Positions 25,805 to 34,213 of a stretch of DNA of 64,000 nt are shown here, one piece after another; the first letter of the stretch is position 1; each line of letters begins with the position of its first letter. Source of the stretch: Gammaproteobacteria bacterium (lineage in GTDB: Bacteria > Pseudomonadota > Gammaproteobacteria > Pseudomonadales > Azotimanducaceae); the NCBI GenBank assembly GCA_009843635.1, contig VYDB01000010.1, positions 1 to 64,000 of the forward strand, read 5' to 3'. The translations under genes and the position numbers were made by a program. The notes below the pieces were generated by a model, which saw only the letters and a program-made list of their open reading frames with translations, did no database searches and was not told the origin of the DNA.

Positions 25805-26131
25805 ATGAAGCGGAAGCTAGTCCCATCGGCCACGTTCATCAACAACTTCGGGGTCAGCAATCCCCGGCACAAGCTGCTCAACATTCTCAAGCTCAACGGC
25901 GGTGCCATGTCGGTTGAGGACCTGATACATGAGAACACGGATCCAGACGATGTCACGGTGTACACGATCACCGATTTTGTGCGCGACGGTTTGCTTGAGC
26001 CGGAGTTAGCGGCGGGCACTCTTCCGAACAGAGATGGGACGGATGATCCGGCCTTCAGCCTGCGGCTACGGCCAAACGAGCGGATTTGCCTAACCGACAG
26101 TGGCAAGTTGGCACTAGAGAACTCAGCCTAG
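25805..26131 (+). CDS. Hypothetical protein, possible winged-helix
   Basis: A 108-residue soluble, acidic protein. The segment LLNILKLNGGAMSVEDLIHEN followed by a helix (TITDFVRDGLLE) and a late beta pair ending RICLTDSGKLAL resembles the layout of winged-helix DNA-binding domains, where 'LTDSGKLAL' is typical of the last wing strand. It is the first gene of the accessory region and lies 13 bases before a membrane protein gene. No Shine-Dalgarno is evident. I do not recognise the family and call it a probable regulator only by fold resemblance. Confidence 0.5.
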   Translation: MKRKLVPSATFINNFGVSNPRHKLLNILKLNGGAMSVEDLIHENTDPDDVTVYTITDFVRDGLLEPELAAGTLPNRDGTDDPAFSLRLRPNERICLTDSGKLALENSA

Positions 26132-26144
26132 CGTCCCTAAACCC

Positions 26145-26789
26145 ATGTGGTCCTATCTTGCGGTTGGTTCGATCGCTGCGGCTGTCACGTTGATCGAGGT
26201 CTTGACCCGCTATCCTGATGCACGGCGTCAACTAGCGAAGGAATGGGCGGCGTGGACATACATTGGCATCCACGTCGTCGCATCAACTGGAGCGCTGTGG
26301 TTGTTGAACAACTACGTGCCTTGGTCGTTCGATCCGGGCCAATCTGGAACCACGCAGGCGGTCACCAAGATCATCGTCGCTGCCTTCGGCTCGTTGGCGG
26401 TAATTCGCAGCAGCGTGTTTCAGACCCGCATAGGTGATCGCGTGATCGATGTCGGCCCGCATGCCATTGTTGCAGCGCTGTTGGAAACCACTGATCGAAG
26501 CATGGACCGCCGACACGCCGAGCACCGGTCAGCCATGGTCACTGAAATCATGTCAAATGTGGCGTTCGACAAAGCACAGATCGCGCTGCCTACACATTGC
26601 TTCAACGCAATGCAGACGGTCTCCGACGAGGAGCAAGAAGCCGTGTCGGCACAGCTCTCCAAAATTGCGCACCTAGGCTCGATGACAGATCGTGCAAAGT
26701 CCCTGAGCCTCGGCTTTCTGTTGCTAGACATCGTTGGAGAAAATCTTCTCCGACAGGCGGTTAATGATCTTGGTGCGTCGATCCAATAG
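26145..26789 (+). CDS. Hypothetical membrane protein with three N-terminal helices
   Basis: Hydrophobic helices at about residues 3-20, 38-56 and 71-88 are followed by a roughly 115-residue helical soluble domain with TTDRSMDRRHAEHRSAMVTEIM and DEEQEAVSAQLSKIA. This architecture resembles membrane-anchored accessory proteins seen in bacterial defence neighbourhoods, but I recognise no specific family. It probably forms a two-gene unit with the putative winged-helix gene. Base composition is slightly lower in GC than the core genes. Confidence 0.55.
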   Translation: MWSYLAVGSIAAAVTLIEVLTRYPDARRQLAKEWAAWTYIGIHVVASTGALWLLNNYVPWSFDPGQSGTTQAVTKIIVAAFGSLAVIRSSVFQTRIGDRVIDVGPHAIVAALLETTDRSMDRRHAEHRSAMVTEIMSNVAFDKAQIALPTHCFNAMQTVSDEEQEAVSAQLSKIAHLGSMTDRAKSLSLGFLLLDIVGENLLRQAVNDLGASIQ

Positions 26790-26876
26790 CCATTTGTGGC
26801 CTAGGCAGGCTGCTCGTGCGCACAGTCTAAGCGCCGGTTACATGCCCTGTTCGGCTCTGGAGCTAAATCACTAATT

Positions 26877-27221
26877 ATGCCGACCTTTGCTGAAGTGCTT
26901 GAAGCGGACTTGATAACATCGGTTAGTTCCGACTTGGCGTCGCGGACTTTCAAGATTCGAATCGGCACTCTCGTTACGGTGATAACAATCAGGATTAGCA
27001 TGCGGCGGGGCTCTTCCGGGAGATACGAGTACACCGTGAGTCACGCGATCCAAACGCCAGAGCAGCTCGGCCCATACCTCAGCAGCATCCCTTATGGCGA
27101 CACGCCGGAGGAAGCTCTCGCCAAAGCGATCGACGACCTCACGCTCTTCTACTCGGCAGGAGTGCGAGCCGGTCACGAACCCGCCGAGAGCTGGCTAGTT
27201 CGGCGTCGCTCGCTCCGCTAA
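26877..27221 (+). CDS. Hypothetical protein
   Basis: A 114-residue soluble protein with a beta-rich first half (TFKIRIGTLVTVITIRISMRR; YEYTVSHAI) and a helical second half (TPEEALAKAIDDLTLFY). The helix-rich tail resembles that of small effector- or immunity-like proteins, but nothing is diagnostic. No Shine-Dalgarno is visible. It is in line with the two preceding orphan genes, 87 bases downstream. It may be a spurious or decaying gene. Confidence 0.4.
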   Translation: MPTFAEVLEADLITSVSSDLASRTFKIRIGTLVTVITIRISMRRGSSGRYEYTVSHAIQTPEQLGPYLSSIPYGDTPEEALAKAIDDLTLFYSAGVRAGHEPAESWLVRRRSLR

Positions 27222-27362
27222 GGTTGGAGAGCAACACGAGCGAACCAGGCTGGTTAGCTGGTTTCAGCAGAATCTGTCCGGAGACTTTGGCCCGTGGAGA
27301 AGCTAGCGCGCGGGATAAATGGATTGCCGGGTTGTGTGGTTGGATAGTCGGGAGGAGCGCGG

Positions 27363-28721
27363 ATGCCAAGAAGGATTGCCATCGTCGGCGGCGGCGTATC
27401 GGGGCTCGGCGTGGCCTACGCGCTGCATCGGCAGCCTGATCGGTTCGACTTCAGGCTGTTCGAGGCCCAGCCTCAGATCGGCGGCAACGCGATCACCGCG
27501 GACATGCCGCAGGAGGATGGCAGCTCGATTCCGTTCGACATTTCGGTAACCGCCTGCATCCCCTCGGTTTACCACCACATCGTGCTCCTGGCCCGGCAAT
27601 ACGGCATCGACATCGTCCCCACCCGGTTCAGCTACAGCGTGAAGTACCGCGGCGAAATCTACGCGCATGACTTGGACAGCGAAATCGGCCGTGCGCTGCA
27701 ACCGGAGATCGAGAAGTTCCAGAGGCTCCTTAAGCGCCTGCAATGGTTTGGCCGGCTCAACTGGACCCGCTCGAAGTTGCTCAACGCCCTCAACCCCTTC
27801 AACTACCTCAGCATGGGTGCAGTGCTCAACTTCGGCCGATTTTCCGGCGACTTCCGGTACAAGGTGCTCAAGCCCATGTTCGTCAACTTCCTGATGGCCA
27901 CCAACGTGTTCGACATGCCGACCTCGCTGTTCTGCCGGTACTTGGAGTTCTTCGACATCGTCTCGGCGACGCCCATGCAGACCTGGAAAGGCGGCACAAG
28001 GCGCCTCTACGAGGCGCTGTCGGCAGACTTCCGGGACAAAATCCATCTCAGCCGGCCAGTACGCAAAGTGCATCGGCACCCATCCCACGTGATCGTTGAG
28101 GACGAGCAAGGAAACCAAGAGACCTTCGACGACGTGGTATTCGCCTGTAACGCCAACCAAACGCTGATGGCCCTGGACAAGCCGACCTTCCTCGAAGCCT
28201 GGCTGCTCTCGTCGATCCGCTACGAGAGCGAGCTGCACAACCACGCCATCGTCCACTCCGACGCCAGCGTCCTTCCGGACAATGACGCGGAACCCCTCGC
28301 CACCCGCAGCAACCACATCGAGCAGTACGGCGCACGGCCCGACAACTACGAAATCACGTACATCATGCACAACCAGCAGCCTTGGGCGCACGGCTCGGAC
28401 AAGCCCTGCCTGGTGACCTACAACCCGATCCACCCCATCGACGACGGCAAGGTCGTCAAGCGTTGGTGGTTCCAGCACGTGGTGCATGACGTGCGCCATG
28501 TGGCGCTGCTGGTCCACCTGCTCCGGTTCGTGCAGGGTAAGCGGCGGACCTGGCACTGCGGAGCGCACACGCTGGTCAACGCCCAAGAGCTCTGCTTCGT
28601 GTCCGGCATGGCGACTGCCCGACAATTGGGCGCGGACTACCCGTTTCAGGACGCCGAGGCCAGAAAGTGGTTCAACTTCTATGGTGGCCTGATGTACGGC
28701 TGGCGCTTCAAGAAGGCGTGA
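27363..28721 (+). CDS. FAD-dependent amine-oxidase-like oxidoreductase (COG2907 type)
   Basis: A 452-residue flavoprotein with Rossmann motif IAIVGGGVSGLGVAYAL (residues 5-21) and FEAQPQIGGNA, typical of NAD(P)/FAD-dependent desaturase or amine oxidase folds. WKGGTRRLYEALSADFRDKI and the C-terminal CGAHTLVNAQELCFVSGMA match predicted NAD/FAD-binding proteins often found beside cyclopropane fatty acid synthases. Here no such partner is present. GGGAGGAG precedes the ATG at good spacing. It looks like ordinary metabolism within the accessory region; substrate unknown. Confidence 0.8.
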   Translation: MPRRIAIVGGGVSGLGVAYALHRQPDRFDFRLFEAQPQIGGNAITADMPQEDGSSIPFDISVTACIPSVYHHIVLLARQYGIDIVPTRFSYSVKYRGEIYAHDLDSEIGRALQPEIEKFQRLLKRLQWFGRLNWTRSKLLNALNPFNYLSMGAVLNFGRFSGDFRYKVLKPMFVNFLMATNVFDMPTSLFCRYLEFFDIVSATPMQTWKGGTRRLYEALSADFRDKIHLSRPVRKVHRHPSHVIVEDEQGNQETFDDVVFACNANQTLMALDKPTFLEAWLLSSIRYESELHNHAIVHSDASVLPDNDAEPLATRSNHIEQYGARPDNYEITYIMHNQQPWAHGSDKPCLVTYNPIHPIDDGKVVKRWWFQHVVHDVRHVALLVHLLRFVQGKRRTWHCGAHTLVNAQELCFVSGMATARQLGADYPFQDAEARKWFNFYGGLMYGWRFKKA

Positions 28722-28766
28722 CCTAGTGCGGACATCGGATCTTGAGGCGCATGGGCAGATCGCGAA

Positions 28767-28806
28767 GTTAACAAAATTAACAGCGTTAACAAACTTTCTG
28801 TTAACA
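28767..28806. repeat. Four GTTAACA-like repeats upstream of hsdM
   Basis: GTTAACA occurs at 28767, 28785 and 28800, with ATTAACA at 28776. The first three are spaced exactly nine bases apart. The stretch is far more AT-rich than its surroundings and lies about 200 bases before the restriction-modification operon. It is a candidate iterated binding site for a regulator of that operon, or an integration scar. Confidence 0.55.
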
Positions 28807-29006
28807 CCTTTAATTTCAGTGAGTTATCAACGAAATCCAGTACATTTCGCCGTCAATACTCGTCGCTGTCATCGTTGCCTGCCAAGAAAGCACCAATCGC
28901 ACCCAACCACGACCCCGCAAAGCGGGCTATCGCCGTCTTTCGCGTTCAAGGGCACTCAACCCAAAGGCAGTTTGGCGGCCAAGCCCAATGGCTGTAAAGT
29001 GACCCA

Positions 29007-30992
29007 ATGCCCGACCACAGCTACTTCGCGAACCTGATTTGGCAGATTGCCGACCTGTTGCGCGGCCCCTATCGGCCACCACAGTACGAGCGGGTCATGC
29101 TGCCCATGACCGTGCTGCGCCGCTTCGACTGTGTGCTCGCGCCATCACGGGCGAATGTCCTTGCCGAATACGAACGGCGTAAGGGCAAGTTCCACGGTCC
29201 GGCGCTCGAAGCGCGCTTGAATCGCGCGGCGGGCCAGCGCTTCCACAATCGCTCGGAATTCGACTTCGAGAAGCTCAAGGGCGACCCTGAACACATCGCG
29301 GAGCACCTCGTCAGCTACATCCAGGGTTTCTCGGAGAACGCACGGGGCATTTTTGAGTTCTTCGAGTTCGAAAACGAGATCGACCGGATGCGTGAAGCGA
29401 ACATCCTCTACCTCGTGGTCTCGAAGTTCGCCAGCGTCGACCTCCACCCGGACACTGTGCCCAATGCGCAGATGGGGCTCATATTCGAGAACCTGATCCG
29501 GCGCTTCAACGAACTGGCCAACGAGACGGCGGGCGACCACTTCACGCCCCGGGACGTGATCCGGTTGATGGTGAGCATCCTGTTCATTGAGGACGACGCA
29601 TTGCTCGCCACTCCCGGCACCGTACGCAAACTACTCGACCCAGCCTGCGGCACTGGCGGAATGCTTGCGGAGGCGCAGAACTATCTGTGGGAGCACCACC
29701 CCGAGGCGCGGTTATTCCTCTACGGCCAGGACTACAACAAACGCGCATTCGCGACCGCTGCCTCCGACATGCTGATGAAGCAGGTGGACCAGAACGGCAC
29801 CGGCGACAATGTCCGGTTCGGCGACAGCCTGACGGACGACCAATTCGATGATGAGACGTACGACTACTTCCTGACCAACCCGCCCTTCGGCGTTGACTGG
29901 AAGCGGCAGCAGCGCGAACTCAAGCAAGAGCATGAACGACGGGGCTTCGATGGGCGTTTCGGCGCTGGCCTGCCCCGTGTGAACGACGGTTCCCTGTTGT
30001 TCCTCCAGCACATGTGGGCCAAGCGGGAGCCTGTGCGACCGCAGGAGCACAAGCATGGCTCCCGGCTAGCCATCGTCTTTAGTGGCTCGCCCCTGTTCAC
30101 GGGCGGCGCTGGCTCGGGGGAGAGCAACATCCGAAAGTGGTTCATCGAGAACGACTGGCTGGAGGCCATCGTCGCGCTTCCCGAGCAAATGTTCTACAAC
30201 ACGGGAATCGGGACCTACGTCTGGTTCCTTACCAATAGGAAGTCACCACAACGTAAAGGCAAGATCCAGCTCGTCGATGCCCGTGACGTATGGACCGCGG
30301 GTGGCAGCGAAGACAACCAACGAAGTCTAGGTGACAAGCGACGCCATCTCACCAGCGACCAAATCGCCGAGATCGTGCGTCTCTACGGCCATCATGCAGA
30401 TGGGGACAAGTGCAAGATCTTTGACAACGAGGATTTCGGCTTCACTCGCGTCACCGTGGAACGACCGCTTAGGCTGCGCTACCAGATGACCATAGACCGC
30501 AAGGCCGCATTCTTGGATACCGCCCCGTACTTGCTTGATGATATCCAAACCATCGATAAAGAACTCGGTCGTGAACCTTGCAGCGATTGGAACGCGGTCT
30601 GGCGCCGCATTGGAAGCCTGCTGGAATTCAGCGGATCGAAATGGCGCATTGACGAAAAGAAGCTCTTTCGAAAGACATTCACGCAACGGGATCCTGAGGC
30701 CCAGCCCGTAGCTCAACTCGGGAAGGACGTTGGTTACGAGCCAGACCCAGAACTCCGCGATTTCGAAAACGTACCTCTCAAAGATGACGTGGACGCCTAC
30801 TTCGACTGCGAGGTCCGCCTCCACATCCCCGACGCCTGGATGGATCGCGAAAAGGACCGCGTGGGCTATGAGATCAATTTCAACCGACAGTTCTTCAAGC
30901 ACACCGCTGTGCGCTCATTGGACGTCATCGACGCAGAGTTGAAGGACGCAGAGGAGAAAATCACACGGTTGCTGGCGGACATTGTCCGGTGA
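29007..30992 (+). CDS. hsdM: Type I restriction-modification system DNA methylase subunit
   Basis: An N6-adenine methyltransferase subunit. Residues 1-150 form the HsdM helical N-terminal domain (YERVMLPMTVLRRFDCVL). Motif I is DPACGTGG (residues 211-218), and catalytic motif IV is NPPFG (291-295). The enzyme would transfer methyl from S-adenosylmethionine to adenine at the site read by HsdS. Length 661 is on the long side, with a C-terminal extension past residue 500. Its TGA overlaps the hsdS GTG by four bases (GTGA). Confidence 0.93.
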   Translation: MPDHSYFANLIWQIADLLRGPYRPPQYERVMLPMTVLRRFDCVLAPSRANVLAEYERRKGKFHGPALEARLNRAAGQRFHNRSEFDFEKLKGDPEHIAEHLVSYIQGFSENARGIFEFFEFENEIDRMREANILYLVVSKFASVDLHPDTVPNAQMGLIFENLIRRFNELANETAGDHFTPRDVIRLMVSILFIEDDALLATPGTVRKLLDPACGTGGMLAEAQNYLWEHHPEARLFLYGQDYNKRAFATAASDMLMKQVDQNGTGDNVRFGDSLTDDQFDDETYDYFLTNPPFGVDWKRQQRELKQEHERRGFDGRFGAGLPRVNDGSLLFLQHMWAKREPVRPQEHKHGSRLAIVFSGSPLFTGGAGSGESNIRKWFIENDWLEAIVALPEQMFYNTGIGTYVWFLTNRKSPQRKGKIQLVDARDVWTAGGSEDNQRSLGDKRRHLTSDQIAEIVRLYGHHADGDKCKIFDNEDFGFTRVTVERPLRLRYQMTIDRKAAFLDTAPYLLDDIQTIDKELGREPCSDWNAVWRRIGSLLEFSGSKWRIDEKKLFRKTFTQRDPEAQPVAQLGKDVGYEPDPELRDFENVPLKDDVDAYFDCEVRLHIPDAWMDREKDRVGYEINFNRQFFKHTAVRSLDVIDAELKDAEEKITRLLADIVR

Positions 30993-31549
30993 ATCTGTTG
31001 GGTTGGGAGCACCGTTTGCCGTCAACGTGGGAAGCGAAGCCTCTTCGTTCTGTGGTCGAATATGCCGTAAGTAATGTCGATAAGGTCATGGATCCGGACG
31101 AGCTCCCCGTTCGGCTCTGCAACTACACGGATGTCTACAACAATGAATTCATCACCGCGGAGCTCGAATTCATGCACGCTACGGCATCAGCGGCAGAGAT
31201 CAAAAAGTTTGGGCTGGAGTTAGACGACGTAGTCATAACGAAAGATTCAGAATCGTCGGACGACATCGGCGTGCCGGCCTTAGTAAGTGAAAGCTGCGAA
31301 CGCCTTGTTTGTGGTTACCATTTGGCCTTGCTTCGTCCCCACCAGGACAAACTGAAGGGTTCCTTCCTGTTTCGTTGCCTGCAAGCCAGACCGATACAGG
31401 CGCAGATCGAGTTGGCTGCGACCGGTATTACCCGCGTGGGTGTGGCCAAGTCCGAGATCGGTCGGCTAACCCTGCCGGTTCCCCCCTTGATGAGCAACAA
31501 GCGATTATCGATCATCTCGATCGTGAGACGGCACGACTGGATGTTCTGA
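30989..31549 (+). CDS. hsdS: Type I specificity subunit, N-terminal half (frame-broken hsdS)
   Basis: This frame encodes the first target recognition domain of HsdS and runs to TRVGVAKSEIGRLTLPVPP, the start of the central conserved region. It then leaves frame and stops after 186 residues. The expected continuation, LDEQQAIIDHLDRETARLD, is present in another frame directly downstream. One extra C in the run at 31481-31486 would restore a single reading frame. As read, it makes a half-subunit with one recognition domain. Start GTG overlaps the hsdM stop. Confidence 0.8.
   Translation: MNLLGWEHRLPSTWEAKPLRSVVEYAVSNVDKVMDPDELPVRLCNYTDVYNNEFITAELEFMHATASAAEIKKFGLELDDVVITKDSESSDDIGVPALVSESCERLVCGYHLALLRPHQDKLKGSFLFRCLQARPIQAQIELAATGITRVGVAKSEIGRLTLPVPPLMSNKRLSIISIVRRHDWMF
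31481..31486. repeat. hsdS: Six-C homopolymer at the hsdS frame break
   Basis: The codons CCC CCC encode the ProPro of the conserved 'LPVPPLDEQ' motif. With six C residues the frame is lost; seven would rejoin the two halves (CCC CCC CTT GAT GAG). Poly-C tracts are known slippage sites in phase-variable bacterial genes, and one-base sequencing errors also favour them. Confidence 0.75.
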
Positions 31550-32295
31550 TAGATGTCAAAAAGCGGGCTCTCTTCCTCTTGGCTGAGAAGTTTCAAGCTC
31601 TAGTCTTCCACGCGGTCACGCGGGGTCTTGAACCCCATAGAGCCTTCCGAGCATCCGGCATCCCATGGGTGGGCAAGCTTCCAAGGCATTGGGAGGTTTG
31701 GAAGCTCGGACACATTGGCGCAGTTGGCAACGGGTCGACGCCAAGCCGGACAAACCCAGCTTATTGGACGAATGGAACCATCCCTTGGCTCAATAGCTCC
31801 GTCGTAAACCAGCATGAAGTCAGCGAGGCTGACCAATTCGTGACCGACTTGGCGGTGCGCGAGCGCCACCTGCCCCTAGTGAAGCGCGGGAGCGTACTGA
31901 TTGCCATCACCGGCCAAGGCAAGACCAGAGGGCAAGCGGCTGTTCTTTCACTAGACGCAACGGTCAGCCAGCATCTTGTGTATGTTTCACCCGATCACTC
32001 GCGCCTTGCTCCATGGTTCTTGAAATGGACTTTCCTGGCCGCATACGACTTTCTTCGGAGGATCAGCGATGACGCCGGTGGAACCAAAGGTGCGCTTACC
32101 TGCGAAGATATCCACAGTTTAAGGGTGCCTGTGCCCCCGATTAAAGAACAGCTACAGATCGTTGCCCATATTCGAGAACAAGCGTCCAAGCTGCTTGAAC
32201 TTCGCGAAGGGTTGGAGAAGACGCTTTCCTTGCTCCAAGAACGACGATCATCACTGATCACGGAAGCTGTCACAGGTCAGCTAGCGGTGGAGTAG
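31486..32295 (+). CDS. hsdS: Type I specificity subunit, C-terminal half (frame-broken hsdS)
   Basis: From the conserved LDEQQAIIDHLDRETARLD this frame carries the rest of HsdS: a central helical dimerisation element, the second recognition domain opening with GIPWVGKLPRHWEVWKLG, and the final conserved repeat IKEQLQIVAHIREQASKLLELREGLEKTLSLL. It has no clear start of its own, so without slippage or repair it may not be made. The whole gene would be about 435 residues, normal for HsdS. It stops six bases before the Septu-like ATPase gene. Confidence 0.8.
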   Translation, partial: LDEQQAIIDHLDRETARLDVLIDVKKRALFLLAEKFQALVFHAVTRGLEPHRAFRASGIPWVGKLPRHWEVWKLGHIGAVGNGSTPSRTNPAYWTNGTIPWLNSSVVNQHEVSEADQFVTDLAVRERHLPLVKRGSVLIAITGQGKTRGQAAVLSLDATVSQHLVYVSPDHSRLAPWFLKWTFLAAYDFLRRISDDAGGTKGALTCEDIHSLRVPVPPIKEQLQIVAHIREQASKLLELREGLEKTLSLLQERRSSLITEAVTGQLAVE

Positions 32296-32300
32296 ATTCC

Positions 32301-33554
32301 GTGAAAATCACCAAGCTAAAACTGGCGAACGTGCGAGCTATTCAATTCGCTGAGTTTTGCTTCCAACCGGGCTTCAATCTCATTGTAGGAGCCAATGGAG
32401 TCGGCAAAACCACAGTCCTTGATACGCTGGTTGTTTGTCTATCTGCAGTTGCTAGGGCTACCAACCGTTTCTCAAGACATCGTGCGCGGTTCGGGGTAGA
32501 CGATATCCGGCTCAATGCCGAAACCTTGCAGGCTGAATGCGAATTCGAAGTGGGTGGGGCAGGTCATCGATACTTCCTTGATCGCTTCCGCAAAAGCAGC
32601 CCCCTTGATGTTCCCCCCGAGTGGACGCGAGGTACCGAACGAATCCCCAGAGTATCTACCGTGGAAGGATTCGAAGGCGGAAGCCCACCTAGCGGTGCGG
32701 GAGGTAACGTGCTCGCGGTCATGTTCTCAACACGTCGTTCTGTTGCGTCCGACCGCCGACCTCGTGGGAGTGGGGCGCAGGGAGACGTTGCTGCCGCTTT
32801 TTCGGGTGCCTTGGTGAACAATAGGGGGTTGCACTTGGCAGAGTTCGCCGATTGGATGCGAGCCCAAGAACAGATTCGGTGGGAACGTCCCGAGGCAGCC
32901 CGGAAGCTGGCTGCCTTGGAAAAGGCCGTGACGCGCTTTCTTCCTGACTACAGAAATCTGCGTCCCGCTGAGGCCGACGACAAGCGTTCGTTGCTCATCG
33001 ACCGTGGGAATCAGACGCTACCGGTACGCAACCTCTCAGATGGTGAACGGGGCTTGCTCGCTCTGGTACTTGACCTGACGCGGCGTTTGGCACAAGCGAA
33101 CGAGTGGACGGCAGATCCAGCAGCCGGAGCGGAGGCGGTGGTCCTGATCGACGAGTTGGAACTTCATCTACATCCCGCATGGCAACGACGCGTAGTTACC
33201 CATCTGACCAAGACCTTTCAAAAGTGTCAGTTCATCGCAACCACCCATTCGCCTCAAGTAATTGGAGAGCTGGAACCCAGCCGTGTCCACATCATGACAG
33301 CGGATGGTGAAGTGATCTCTCCTTCGCGTTCCTTCGGGCTGGACGCTAGTCAAGTGCTTGATGAAGTGATGGAAACCACGCCGCGAACCGCCGAAGTGCA
33401 TGATCTGTTGGCAAGGGTTTCCAAAATGATCGGGTTGGATCGTTACGACGACGCAAAAGCGCTCCTCTCGGAGCTCGTGGAAATGGTCGGCGAAGACGAC
33501 TCGGAAGTCATCCGCATCAGGACGTTGCTGGACTTCCTTCGCGAGGACGCGTGA
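32301..33554 (+). CDS. ptuA: PtuA-like ATPase of a Septu-type defence module
   Basis: A 417-residue ABC/SMC-like (AAA_15/21) ATPase. Walker A is GANGVGKTT (residues 30-38), the signature is LSDGERGLLALVLDLTRRL, Walker B is VVLIDELELHLHP, and the switch motif is ATTHSPQVI. The next gene encodes an HNH protein starting inside its stop codon (GTGA), the hallmark order of Septu PtuA-PtuB. GTG start with GGAG eight bases upstream. It lies between hsdS and hsdR in the same orientation, so expression is probably tied to the type I system. Confidence 0.88.
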   Translation: MKITKLKLANVRAIQFAEFCFQPGFNLIVGANGVGKTTVLDTLVVCLSAVARATNRFSRHRARFGVDDIRLNAETLQAECEFEVGGAGHRYFLDRFRKSSPLDVPPEWTRGTERIPRVSTVEGFEGGSPPSGAGGNVLAVMFSTRRSVASDRRPRGSGAQGDVAAAFSGALVNNRGLHLAEFADWMRAQEQIRWERPEAARKLAALEKAVTRFLPDYRNLRPAEADDKRSLLIDRGNQTLPVRNLSDGERGLLALVLDLTRRLAQANEWTADPAAGAEAVVLIDELELHLHPAWQRRVVTHLTKTFQKCQFIATTHSPQVIGELEPSRVHIMTADGEVISPSRSFGLDASQVLDEVMETTPRTAEVHDLLARVSKMIGLDRYDDAKALLSELVEMVGEDDSEVIRIRTLLDFLREDA

Positions 33555-34213
33555 GGACCATTGAGAAGGGTGCAGAGCCAACAAGCCTCACAGCGCACCG
33601 GGAGGCCCAGCATAGCGATTACGGCAACCTGAGCGCAGGAGCCAAGGACGAACTTCGAGACTCCCTCGTACGCGAGCAGCGGGGACTGTGCTGCTATTGC
33701 ATGTCACGCATCTGCCCTGATCGCAAATCGATGAAGATCGAGCACTGGCAGAGCCAAAAGCACCATGAGAGCGAACAACTCAGTTACCGGAATCTCCTTG
33801 GCTCCTGCCTCGGCGGGCATGGCCAGCCGCCGTCCAAACAGCACTGCGACACGAAAAAGGGTGACAAGACACTCAAGTGGAATCCAGCCGAGCCAGCGAA
33901 TCGCATCGAGAGTCTCGTTAGGTTTGACCCTGATGGCACTATCCATGCGGAGGGTGATGATGCAGAATTCCATCGCCAACTTGATGACGTTTTGGGCCTG
34001 AACGTGCCCAAGTTGCGCAACAACCGGCAGTCCGTGATAACGGCTATCGAACACTGGTGGAGGGGCAAAATGCTCATTCCCGATCAGGTTGAACGTGATC
34101 GCCTTGTGCAAAACAAGCGTTCTCGATACGTCAATGGCGACGGGGATTTACCACAATACTGTCAAGTCGTGGTGCACTGGCTCGACAAGAGGCTCGCGAG
34201 GCCGACAACATGA
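33551..34213 (+). CDS. ptuB: PtuB-like HNH endonuclease of a Septu-type module
   Basis: A 220-residue HNH nuclease-like protein (TIGR02646-type). Cys47/Cys50 (CCYC) and later Cys86 and Cys99 are probable zinc ligands; the catalytic core is KIEHWQSQ (His65) with RNLLGSC (Asn81). In Septu the ATPase holds and regulates the HNH nuclease, which degrades DNA on phage infection. Its start and stop both overlap neighbours by four bases (GTGA with ptuA, ATGA with hsdR), an unusually tight coupling into a restriction operon. Confidence 0.87.
   Translation: MRTIEKGAEPTSLTAHREAQHSDYGNLSAGAKDELRDSLVREQRGLCCYCMSRICPDRKSMKIEHWQSQKHHESEQLSYRNLLGSCLGGHGQPPSKQHCDTKKGDKTLKWNPAEPANRIESLVRFDPDGTIHAEGDDAEFHRQLDDVLGLNVPKLRNNRQSVITAIEHWWRGKMLIPDQVERDRLVQNKRSRYVNGDGDLPQYCQVVVHWLDKRLARPTT

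Noticed and set aside
31309..31485. Independent start for the C-terminal HsdS half
   Set aside because: That part of the frame is out of register with the clear recognition-domain sequence of the other frame; only sequence from 31486 is HsdS-like.
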